Assembly: GCA_021160565.1 (NCBI GenBank)
Contig: JAGHCG010000238.1
Location: forward strand, 1-5,162
Length of the DNA: 5,162 nt
Direction: 5' to 3'
DNA from: a bacterium
Lineage (GTDB): Bacteria; Ratteibacteria; UBA8468; B48-G9; JAFGKM01
Numbering within the stretch: position 1 is the stretch's first letter; the number at the start of each line of letters is the position of its first letter. The translations under genes and the position numbers were made by a program. Shown here in pieces: positions 1 through 5,162 of this stretch. The notes under the pieces are model-generated. The model made no database searches. It was not told the DNA's origin and saw only the letters and a list, made by a program, of their open reading frames with translations.

Positions 1-670
1 AAAATTTTCTATAGAGGTCAGGTCTTCTTTCTTTTGTCCTTTCAATTGCTTTCTCTTTTCTCCATTCCTCTATTTTCTTATGATTTCCTGAAAGAAGCAC
101 ATCTGGAACTTTCATTCCTCTGAAAACAGCAGGTCTTGTATAGCATGGCCAGTCAAAAAGATAATCAAAGAAACTATCATAAACAGGTGCTTCTTCCGGT
201 AAAACTCCTGGTATCAATCTCACAATACTATCTGTTATAACCATTGCAGGTAGTTCTCCCCCAGTTAAAATATAATCACCAATAGAAATTTCATAATCAC
301 ATATGGAACTCACTCTTTCATCCACACCTTCATAATGACCACATATTATAATCAATCCTTTTTCTTTGCTCAACTTTTTTGCCATCTCCTGATTGTACAA
401 AACTCCCTGGGGTGTTGTCAAAATTACCTTTCCCTCTTTATTTTCCTCTTTTATTTTCTCAACTGCATTAAAAATTGGTTCACACTTTAAAACCATTCCC
501 TTTCCTCCACCGTAAGGTTCATCATCTACTTTCCTGTGTTTGTCTTTTGTAAAATCTCTCAAATTCCAGATTTTTATTTCAACAAGCCCCTTTTCTTTTG
601 CTCTTTTGACAATACTTACATCCAGTGGTAAAAAAATCTCAGGGAAAATGGTAAGAATATCTATTCTCAT
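1..670 (-). CDS. trmD: tRNA (guanine-N1)-methyltransferase TrmD, 3' end cut by window edge
   Basis: TrmD uses S-adenosylmethionine to methylate N1 of G37 next to the tRNA anticodon, which prevents +1 frameshifting; it is a cytosolic trefoil-knot (SPOUT) homodimer. I translated 223 codons without a stop to the edge; family proteins are about 230-250 residues, so only a short C-terminal tail should be missing. Visible motifs are DEPYGGGKGMV (50-60), TPQG (86-89), the knot segment CGHYEGVDER (110-119), GDYILTGGE (131-139), RLIPGVL (151-157), YDSF (164-167) and WPCYTRP (174-180). Arg151 and Asp165 match the catalytic Arg154/Asp169 pair of the Haemophilus enzyme. The loop between them is unusual: PGVL is followed by Pro, not the common Gly. 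The ATG shares ATGA with the rpsP stop and has no clear Shine-Dalgarno sequence, so translation is probably coupled to rpsP. The family call is very secure. Confidence 0.97.
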   Translation of the reverse strand, partial: MRIDILTIFPEIFLPLDVSIVKRAKEKGLVEIKIWNLRDFTKDKHRKVDDEPYGGGKGMVLKCEPIFNAVEKIKEENKEGKVILTTPQGVLYNQEMAKKLSKEKGLIIICGHYEGVDERVSSICDYEISIGDYILTGGELPAMVITDSIVRLIPGVLPEEAPVYDSFFDYLFDWPCYTRPAVFRGMKVPDVLLSGNHKKIEEWRKEKAIERTKERRPDLYRKF

Positions 671-930
671 TTATCAACCGTAGGGGGAATGAACACACCC
701 TTTTTCTTCAAAAGTGATTTCACCGTATCTGATGGTTTTGCTCCCACACTGAACCAGTAAAGAATTCTCTCCTCTTTCACTTCAATAATTTCAGGGTCAG
801 GGATTGGGTCATAATATCCCAGAACTTCCAGAATATCTCCTCTTCCGTCTTTTTCATCACTTACAGCCACTATTCTGAAAAAAGGTCTATTTCTTCTACC
901 TTTCCTTACAAGTCTTATTCTTGCAGCCAT
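667..930 (-). CDS. rpsP: 30S ribosomal protein S16
   Basis: S16 binds 16S rRNA in the body of the small subunit and is needed for 30S assembly. The complete 87-residue protein has normal family length. It begins with a typical basic strand (ARIRLVRKGRRNRPFFRIV, 3-21) and continues with DGRGDILEVLGYYDPIP (28-44), ERILYWFSVGAKPSDTV (54-70) and a basic end, LLKKKGVF (73-80), all hallmarks of bacterial S16. A good Shine-Dalgarno sequence, GGGAGA (935-940), sits 4 bases ahead of the ATG. The upstream oxidoreductase stops 15 bases before this start, and the TGA stop overlaps the trmD ATG. I see no convincing promoter in the end of the upstream gene, so expression from the distant operon promoter is likely, though a weak internal promoter cannot be excluded. 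Confidence 0.98.
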   Translation of the reverse strand: MAARIRLVRKGRRNRPFFRIVAVSDEKDGRGDILEVLGYYDPIPDPEIIEVKEERILYWFSVGAKPSDTVKSLLKKKGVFIPPTVDK

Positions 931-945
931 TTTCTCTCCCTTATT

Positions 946-2010
946 TTAAATTTCTTCTACTTTCCCGCTTTCCAGACTTTTATTAACAGATACAGCAATT
1001 TTTGTAACTTCAAGTCCATCAATTCCAGTTGCTGTTATTCCATTATTTATTTCTGTTTTACCTGTTTTTTTTATATATTCAAGATTATACACAAAATCCG
1101 CAATACTTTCAATCCCATATCCAGAATATTTCACATTCCCATAGTTATCATTACTTTCAGAAATAAAAACTGGATTGTATGTCATAACACCATCTTCTTT
1201 ATAACAAACTCTTGTCCCTCTATCCTGACTGTCGCATTCAATCATTCCTTCTTCTCCCACAAGTCGGAAACCCTGATTTACAATTGCTTCAAAATTTTCG
1301 GGTAAAATCCATGAAACATCAAAAGTAACGGTTGCTCCATTTTCAAATTCAACCATTGCAGTTACAGCGTCATAAGTATCAATTCCCAGAGATTTTAATT
1401 TTAATTTCCTCCCTGTTGCATAAACTTTTTTACCATTGCTTCCAATTATCCATCTTATAAGGTCAAAAAAATGAACTCCAAGAAACCATACAGGAGAACT
1501 TTTTGAAGCCCAGTTTGGAAACCAGTCTCTCGGAACCACTATTTTATCTTCCATATGAGCATATCCATATTCCACTTTCCCTATCTTTCCTTTTTCAATG
1601 TCTTTTTTTATCTGCTGATGAAATGGGTCAAATCTTTTGTGAAAATCAACCTGGAGAAAAACTCCATTCTTTTTACATTCATTTATCATTTCTTCACAAC
1701 CTTCAACTGTAATATCCATTGGTTTTTCAACAAAAATATGCTTCTTCAAATTTGCAGCGTAAATAACAGGTTCTTTATGAAATGGGTCAGGAGTTGCAAT
1801 AGCCACTCCATCCATTTCCTCTTTTTCAAGCATTTCCTTATAATCAAGGTATCCAGGTACATTATAAGTTTTTGTTTGTTTTTCAAGAACTTCTGGATTT
1901 ATATCACATATTGCAACAAGTTTACATCTTCCTTCTCTTTCAAGTTGTTTAAAGGTATTCAGAATGTTTGTTCCAAATTTTCCTGTTCCAATAACCCCAA
2001 GTTTTATCAT
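946..2010 (-). CDS. Gfo/Idh/MocA family NAD(P)-dependent oxidoreductase
   Basis: A predicted cytosolic dehydrogenase of the inositol dehydrogenase/glucose-fructose oxidoreductase family, which oxidises or reduces a hydroxyl group on a sugar, cyclitol or similar compound. The 354-residue length is normal. An N-terminal Rossmann fold (about 1-120) carries GVIGTGKFG (5-13) with the GxGxxG turn at 8-13, Asp36 at the end of the second strand (suggesting NAD rather than NADP), TPDPFH (73-78) and the signature VEKPMD (94-99), whose Lys97 is the family's catalytic lysine. The C-terminal alpha/beta domain contains FHKRFDP (123-129) and GVHFFDLIRWIIG (178-190), with His180 matching the catalytic His of inositol dehydrogenase. 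The Asp usually four residues earlier is Phe176. I chose the ATG at 2010, not the in-frame GTG at 2028, because a purine-rich GGAGAGGGGGG lies just before it. It follows the hydrolase stop by one base. The substrate is unknown. Confidence 0.9.
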   Translation of the reverse strand: MIKLGVIGTGKFGTNILNTFKQLEREGRCKLVAICDINPEVLEKQTKTYNVPGYLDYKEMLEKEEMDGVAIATPDPFHKEPVIYAANLKKHIFVEKPMDITVEGCEEMINECKKNGVFLQVDFHKRFDPFHQQIKKDIEKGKIGKVEYGYAHMEDKIVVPRDWFPNWASKSSPVWFLGVHFFDLIRWIIGSNGKKVYATGRKLKLKSLGIDTYDAVTAMVEFENGATVTFDVSWILPENFEAIVNQGFRLVGEEGMIECDSQDRGTRVCYKEDGVMTYNPVFISESNDNYGNVKYSGYGIESIADFVYNLEYIKKTGKTEINNGITATGIDGLEVTKIAVSVNKSLESGKVEEI

Positions 2011-2011
2011 T

Positions 2012-3250
2012 TTATCCCCCCTCTCCACACCATTTTATAACTGCTCTTGTTAAAATTTCTCCTGCCTTTTTAATATCATCAATTTTAATTTTTTCACAAC
2101 TGGAATGTGCATCATCAAGACAACCAGGTCCAAAAACAACAACTGGCATTCCACCAACTTTATTGAAAAGACGTGCATCACAACTTGCTACAAATCCTTC
2201 AATTACTCCATTTTCTCCACTCTCTTCTGTCGCTTCCTTTAATGTTTTCACCAGAGGATGGTCTGGTGGTATTGAATAAGCATCATTGTGAAGTTTATTA
2301 AAACTTAATTTATAGTGATGTTTTATCCAATCATCTCCACAATTTTTTATAACTTCTTCAATTTCTTCTTTTATCTGGGATATACTTTTATTTGGAAGAA
2401 AACCTACTCCTCCTTCAAGTTCTACTTTCCCGCATACCATTGATGGCCATCCTTCTCCTTTTATTGTTCCAAAATTTACCTGAACAGGTGGAGGGTCAAA
2501 CTTTTCAAAAAGAGGAACATTTCTACTTTCTTCAATGAGTTTTTCCTCATATAACATCAATTCTCTCACAATAAAACACATTTTTTCTATCGCATTTATA
2601 CCTTCTATTTTTTTCCCCATGTGAACTCTTTTTCCTTCAATTTCAAGTTTAAACCAGACGGCGCCTCTATTTGCTGGGTGTATTTTCATATCAGTTGGTT
2701 CAAAAACTACCACTCCATCTGCTTTATATCCCTGCCTTATCAGGGATAAAGATCCATTCCCTCCAACCTCTTCCTCAATTACAATTTCAACCACCACATC
2801 TCCTTTTAATTTAATTCCAAGTTTTTTAAGTGTAAGAAGTCCAAGATAAATTGTTGCAATCTGTCCTTTTGCATCACAACTTCCCCTTCCATATATATAA
2901 CCATCTTTAATAGCCGGATTAAATGCTTCTTTCCAGTCAGAAGGTGGAACAACATCTGAATGAGAATTTAAAATTAAACTTTTCCCTCCTCCCTTGCCAC
3001 CTATTTTTAAAACAAGATTTTTCCTTTTTGAATAATCCAGTTCTTTGTCCGAGAATGTATATTCAGGGTCTTTTTTTATCTCCTCAGGAATTGGAATAAG
3101 ATTTACCTTTCCAAATTCAGAAAATTTTTCACAGATAAAATTTTGGATTTCCTCTTCTCCTTCTCCAGAAATACTTTTGAATTTGATAAGTTCTTTTAAA
3201 AATTCAACTGTCTGATTTAAGTTCTCCTCAACCAGTTTTTTAACTTCCAT
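2012..3250 (-). CDS. M20-family metallo-amidohydrolase, ArgE/DapE-like
   Basis: A predicted cytosolic two-metal hydrolase that removes an acyl group or cleaves a peptide-like amide bond; relatives include N-acetylornithine deacetylase and succinyl-diaminopimelate desuccinylase. The 412-residue protein has the full M20 catalytic set: NSHSDVVP (95-102; His97 ligand, Asp99), GRGSCDAKG (121-129; Asp126 bridging the metals), IEEEVGGNGS (158-167; Glu160 general base, Glu161 ligand), FEPTD (183-187; Glu184 ligand) and DDAHSS (379-384; His382 ligand). The inserted dimerisation domain follows, with NRGAVWFKLEIEGKRVHMG (194-212), where His210 matches the His that reaches into the partner's active site. 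The ATG follows the aminotransferase stop by one base and is served by GAGGTGA six bases upstream, inside the last codons of that gene. No signal peptide is visible. The neighbouring aminotransferase suggests an N-acyl amino compound as substrate (inference); simple arginine or lysine biosynthesis is not supported by other genes here. Confidence 0.92.
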   Translation of the reverse strand: MEVKKLVEENLNQTVEFLKELIKFKSISGEGEEEIQNFICEKFSEFGKVNLIPIPEEIKKDPEYTFSDKELDYSKRKNLVLKIGGKGGGKSLILNSHSDVVPPSDWKEAFNPAIKDGYIYGRGSCDAKGQIATIYLGLLTLKKLGIKLKGDVVVEIVIEEEVGGNGSLSLIRQGYKADGVVVFEPTDMKIHPANRGAVWFKLEIEGKRVHMGKKIEGINAIEKMCFIVRELMLYEEKLIEESRNVPLFEKFDPPPVQVNFGTIKGEGWPSMVCGKVELEGGVGFLPNKSISQIKEEIEEVIKNCGDDWIKHHYKLSFNKLHNDAYSIPPDHPLVKTLKEATEESGENGVIEGFVASCDARLFNKVGGMPVVVFGPGCLDDAHSSCEKIKIDDIKKAGEILTRAVIKWCGEGG

Positions 3251-3251
3251 T

Positions 3252-4604
3252 TTAATTCACCTCACTTATTGCTTCATCTATTACAGAGCATCCTTCTCTT
3301 ATTGCCTCTTCATTTATTATAAGAGGTGGACACACTTTTATAGTTGCTCCACCCGGTCCTACAGGCGCAAAAAATAAAAGTCCTTTTTCAACACATTTAC
3401 CAACAATTTCAAAGGCACGTTCTCCATCAGGTTCTTCTGTTCCTTTCTTAACAATATGAATTGCCCATACCAATCCTTTACCACATATAAATCCTACCTC
3501 TGGATGTTTTTCTTTTATTTTATTCAATTCCTCTTCAAAAACCTTACCCATTTTTTCAGCATGTTCAACAAGGTTATTTTCTTCAATGTATTTTATACTT
3601 CCCAAGGCAGCAGCACAGCAAACAGGATTTCCTGTATGTGTACTTGTCATGGTTCCTGGCTGATACTGGTCCATTATTTCACTTCTTCCCACAACAGCAG
3701 AGATTGGGAGAGAACTTGAAATTCCCTTTCCAAGACAGAAAAGGTCTGGAACAATTTCATAATGCTGGAAACCCCACCATTTTCCTGTTCTGCCAAAACC
3801 TGCCTGTACTTCATCAAAAATAAGCAATGCTCCATTTTCGTCACACCATTTTCTTAAACTTTTTGCATATTCAACAGGCATAAATCCTGCATTTGCTCCC
3901 TGGTATGTTTCTGAAATTACTGCACAAACTGATTCTGGTTTAATTCCTTTTTCTTCCAGTGTTTTTTCAAAGAGAGAAAAACTCTTATCTTTCACTCTCG
4001 GGTCTCCTGGAAATGGAACCTGAATGATATCAGGATCAGGATTGACAATCCATTCTTTAAGTGATGGTATTCCTCCTATCAACTGTGCGCCCAGAGTTCT
4101 TCCATGGAAAGCACCTTCAAATGAAATAATTACTTTTTTATTGAGTTTCTTTCCCCATGTTCTTGCAAGTTTAATTGCACATTCAGTTGTTTCTGCTCCT
4201 GTGGTGAGAAGAAAAACTTTTTTTAATGGTTCAGGAGAAAGAGAGGCAATTTTTTCAACAAGTTCTGCTCTTATTTCAGATGGGAAACAGTAATTATGGA
4301 GAAGAGGTTTTTCAATCTGCTTTTTTATTTCTTCCAGAACATAAGGATTAGAATGACCTGCATTTGCAACAAGAACTCCTGAAGAAAAATCAAGGTATTT
4401 ATTTCCGTATTTATCATATACATTTACGCCTTCAGCTCTATCCCATACAACAAGTGGCTGTCCAGTCATTGAAACCGGTTCATATTTCCTCAGTTTTTCA
4501 AGTACAGGGATACTTTCAGGAACAGGAATTTCTGTTTTTATTCTTCTGTATTTTGTTTCAACTTCTTTTACTTTTTTTGGTTTTAAAGGATAACTTTTTC
4601 CCAT
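3252..4604 (-). CDS. class III PLP-dependent aminotransferase
   Basis: A predicted aminotransferase of the fold-type I, class III group (GabT, ArgD, ornithine and alanine-glyoxylate 2 types), moving an amino group between an amine or omega-amino acid and a keto acid. Residues below are counted from the TTG at 4625; subtract 7 for the ATG start used here (450 residues). Visible motifs: phosphate-binding TTGAETTECAIKLAR (141-155), FEGAFHGRT (169-177), ETYQG (239-243), IFDEVQAGFGRTG (269-281) with Asp271 contacting the pyridine nitrogen, LGKGIS (298-303) with Lys300 as Schiff-base lysine, STHTGNP (328-334) and IKVCPPL (429-435). The last places Lys430 where many relatives have a carboxylate-binding Arg. 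An extra segment of about 50 residues before the core makes it more GabT/AGT2-like than ArgD-like. The ATG is chosen because GGGAGG lies 5 bases upstream and the predicted transcript starts near 4621. First gene of the operon; the exact substrate is not resolved. Confidence 0.93.
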   Translation of the reverse strand: MGKSYPLKPKKVKEVETKYRRIKTEIPVPESIPVLEKLRKYEPVSMTGQPLVVWDRAEGVNVYDKYGNKYLDFSSGVLVANAGHSNPYVLEEIKKQIEKPLLHNYCFPSEIRAELVEKIASLSPEPLKKVFLLTTGAETTECAIKLARTWGKKLNKKVIISFEGAFHGRTLGAQLIGGIPSLKEWIVNPDPDIIQVPFPGDPRVKDKSFSLFEKTLEEKGIKPESVCAVISETYQGANAGFMPVEYAKSLRKWCDENGALLIFDEVQAGFGRTGKWWGFQHYEIVPDLFCLGKGISSSLPISAVVGRSEIMDQYQPGTMTSTHTGNPVCCAAALGSIKYIEENNLVEHAEKMGKVFEEELNKIKEKHPEVGFICGKGLVWAIHIVKKGTEEPDGERAFEIVGKCVEKGLLFFAPVGPGGATIKVCPPLIINEEAIREGCSVIDEAISEVN

Positions 4605-4609
4605 CTGTT

Positions 4610-4615
4610 CCTCCC
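4610..4615 (-). promoter_or_regulatory. Shine-Dalgarno site deciding the aminotransferase start
   Basis: GGGAGG on the minus strand, five bases before the ATG at 4604. The longer frame opens with TTG at 4625, but that codon lies at or upstream of the predicted transcription start near 4621, so initiation at 4604 is much more likely. The resulting leader is only about 17 bases. Confidence 0.75.
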
Positions 4616-4627
4616 ATTTTCCCAAGT

Positions 4628-4656
4628 AATATACTATACCATCACCTCATTGTCAA
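4628..4656 (-). promoter_or_regulatory. sigma70-type promoter of the five-gene operon
   Basis: Reading the minus strand, an exact -35 TTGACA (4656-4651) is followed by a 17-base spacer and a -10 TATATT (4633-4628), which matches TATAAT at five of six positions. Transcription would start near 4621, just ahead of the aminotransferase Shine-Dalgarno sequence. The match and spacing are near ideal for the bacterial housekeeping sigma factor. No terminator is visible before trmD, so all five downstream genes could be read from here. Confidence 0.75.
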
Positions 4657-4669
4657 AAAGATTGGTTCG

Positions 4670-4696
4670 TTGACAGAATAAGTTATAAGTTATAAA
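4670..4696 (+). promoter_or_regulatory. possible divergent promoter for the nucleotidyltransferase
   Basis: An exact TTGACA (4670-4675) is followed after 15 bases by TATAAA (4691-4696), or after 17 bases by the weaker TAAATT (4693-4698). The better -10 has a short spacer, so the exact start is uncertain; TATAAG at 4684-4689 paired with TTGGTT at 4662 is a third option. A start near 4703 would leave a leader of about 70 bases before the nucleotidyltransferase ATG. Confidence 0.45.
4681..4694 (+). repeat. tandem 7-base direct repeat in the divergent promoter
   Basis: AGTTATA occurs twice in immediate succession (4681-4687, 4688-4694), inside the spacer and -10 area of the plus-strand promoter. 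It could be a regulator half-site pair or simply AT-rich promoter sequence. Two copies of seven AT-rich bases are weak evidence of function. Confidence 0.5.
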
Positions 4697-4724
4697 TTAA
4701 ATAGAATGGAACGAGAGAAGTGTC

Positions 4725-4799
4725 ATGGGTGAAAATATAGAATTTCTAAAAAGAGAGTTGAAAGAGGATTTTAATGAAGACATTAACAACAATTCTTAA
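4725..4799 (+). CDS. possible 24-residue leader or upstream ORF
   Basis: A short open frame starts at ATG 4725 and stops at TAA 4797-4799, overlapping the start of the nucleotidyltransferase by 26 bases in a different frame. The product would be very charged: it starts MGENIEFLKRELKEDF and ends in an Asn-rich tail. Only a weak purine-rich GAGAGAAG precedes it. It lies downstream of the suggested plus-strand promoter, so it would be on the same transcript. It may be a leader peptide, a remnant of an older gene, or a chance frame. I recognise no family. Confidence 0.25.
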   Translation: MGENIEFLKRELKEDFNEDINNNS

Positions 4800-5133
4800 A
4801 AAAATCTGGGAGGAGAAAAAGAAATATTTTGAGAATATTGATTTTTACAGTAAAGAGATTAAAAGGTTAGCGAAAGAAATTTTAGGGGAAGATGTCCGGA
4901 TTATTCTTTTCGGCTCTATCGTTAAGGGAAACTGGACACCTGATAGCGATATAGATGTTTTAATTGTTTCAGATAAACTGAGTAAAAACTGGGAGGAAAA
5001 CACTTGGATTAAAACAAAAATTAAGTCTTCCATACACTTCTTTTCTCCTTTTCAAATTCATTTAGCACGTCCTGAAGAATTTGAGGGTTGGTACAAAAAT
5101 TTTATTAAGGATAATTATGTGGAAATAGAATAA
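4774..5133 (+). CDS. small stand-alone nucleotidyltransferase-domain protein (MNT-like)
   Basis: A complete 119-residue protein with a minimal DNA-polymerase-beta-type nucleotidyltransferase domain. A charged N-terminal helical part (1-38) leads into strand VRIILFGS (41-48) and the signature GSIVKGNWTPDSDIDVLIV (47-65), which supplies the Gly-Ser pair and two metal-binding acids, Asp59 and Asp61. A later strand, PFQIHL (92-97), and PEEFEGWYKNFI (100-111) complete the fold. The third carboxylate, often on that later strand, may be Gln94 here. Such proteins often act as antitoxins to HEPN partners by transferring AMP, but no HEPN gene is visible; 29 bases remain to the window edge, so a downstream partner could lie outside. 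The ATG is preceded by AGAGG with a 6-base gap. Divergent from the metabolic operon. Family call secure; function and partner unknown. Confidence 0.85.
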   Translation: MKTLTTILKKIWEEKKKYFENIDFYSKEIKRLAKEILGEDVRIILFGSIVKGNWTPDSDIDVLIVSDKLSKNWEENTWIKTKIKSSIHFFSPFQIHLARPEEFEGWYKNFIKDNYVEIE

Positions 5134-5162
5134 ATTTTGCACCTGATTGTTATATTCTATAT

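Noticed and set aside
949..1100. Internal promoter for rpsP in the end of the oxidoreductase gene
   Set aside because: TTGAAG and TAATAA-like hexamers occur on the minus strand, but none pair at 16-18 bases with acceptable matches; AT-rich sequence gives such partial hits by chance.
2015..2021. Run of G (C on the plus strand) at the end of the hydrolase gene as a frameshift site
   Set aside because: A one-base slip would only change the last residues before another stop within a few codons; the run is better explained as part of the ribosome binding site of the next gene.
2011..2028. Longer oxidoreductase start at GTG 2028, overlapping the hydrolase end
   Set aside because: The extra six residues precede the normal MIKLGVIGTG beginning and are encoded by the purine-rich stretch that serves as the Shine-Dalgarno sequence of the ATG at 2010.
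1503..2040. Plus-strand open frames across the oxidoreductase (up to 161 codons)
   Set aside because: They lie antisense to a clear conserved gene; their Phe/Ser/Cys-rich, low-complexity translations are typical of the complement of Lys/Glu-rich AT-rich coding sequence.
4605..4625. Longer aminotransferase start at TTG 4625, adding seven residues
   Set aside because: The TTG lies at or upstream of the predicted transcription start (near 4621), and the ATG at 4604 has an ideal GGGAGG five bases upstream.
3456..4681. Plus-strand open frames across the aminotransferase
   Set aside because: They are antisense shadows with no recognisable motifs or convincing ribosome binding sites, and the opposite strand encodes an intact PLP enzyme.
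4845..5033. Minus-strand open frame inside the nucleotidyltransferase
   Set aside because: It is opposite the conserved GSx-DSDID motif region of the plus-strand gene and has no start signals or family features.
5134..5162. Terminator or promoter after the nucleotidyltransferase
   Set aside because: The 29 bases hold no hairpin followed by a T run, and TTGCAC is too weak a -35 without a downstream -10 inside the window.

Overview
The window looks like part of an AT-rich bacterial chromosome (GC roughly one third by eye). Proteins are rich in Lys, Glu and Ile, and arginine is mostly AGA. S16 and TrmD are clearly bacterial, but nothing visible fixes the phylum. An uncultivated or thermophile-like lineage is only a guess from composition.

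Layout: bases 1-4604 are one co-directional minus-strand block of five genes. In transcription order these are a class III PLP aminotransferase (4604-3252), an M20 ArgE/DapE-like amidohydrolase (3250-2012), a Gfo/Idh/MocA oxidoreductase (2010-946), ribosomal protein S16 (rpsP, 930-667) and tRNA m1G37 methyltransferase (trmD, 670 to beyond the left edge). Gaps are 1, 1 and 15 bases, then a 4-base ATGA overlap, so one transcript is likely. A strong sigma70-type promoter lies just ahead of the aminotransferase (TTGACA, 17-base spacer, TATATT). Its predicted +1 excludes the longest open frame's TTG start. On the right, a divergent plus-strand region carries a possible short leader ORF (4725-4799) and a small stand-alone minimal nucleotidyltransferase (4774-5133). 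A second exact TTGACA faces the opposite way there, so the two units appear to share a compact divergent promoter region.

How the genes work together: rpsP and trmD are classic translation neighbours, but the usual rimM, and in many bacteria a KH-domain gene, are absent between them. A three-gene metabolic cassette sits upstream where ffh or other translation genes are often found. Hydrolase, aminotransferase and NAD(P)-dependent dehydrogenase suggest a short route through an N-acylated amino compound: deacylation, transamination and an oxidoreduction. The substrate cannot be read from the sequence. Two enzymes differ from family consensus near the active site: Lys430 in place of the usual Arg in the aminotransferase (numbered from the TTG frame), and Phe176 in place of the usual Asp in the oxidoreductase. 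I found no CRISPR array, insertion sequence, tRNA, rRNA, riboswitch or convincing intrinsic terminator.
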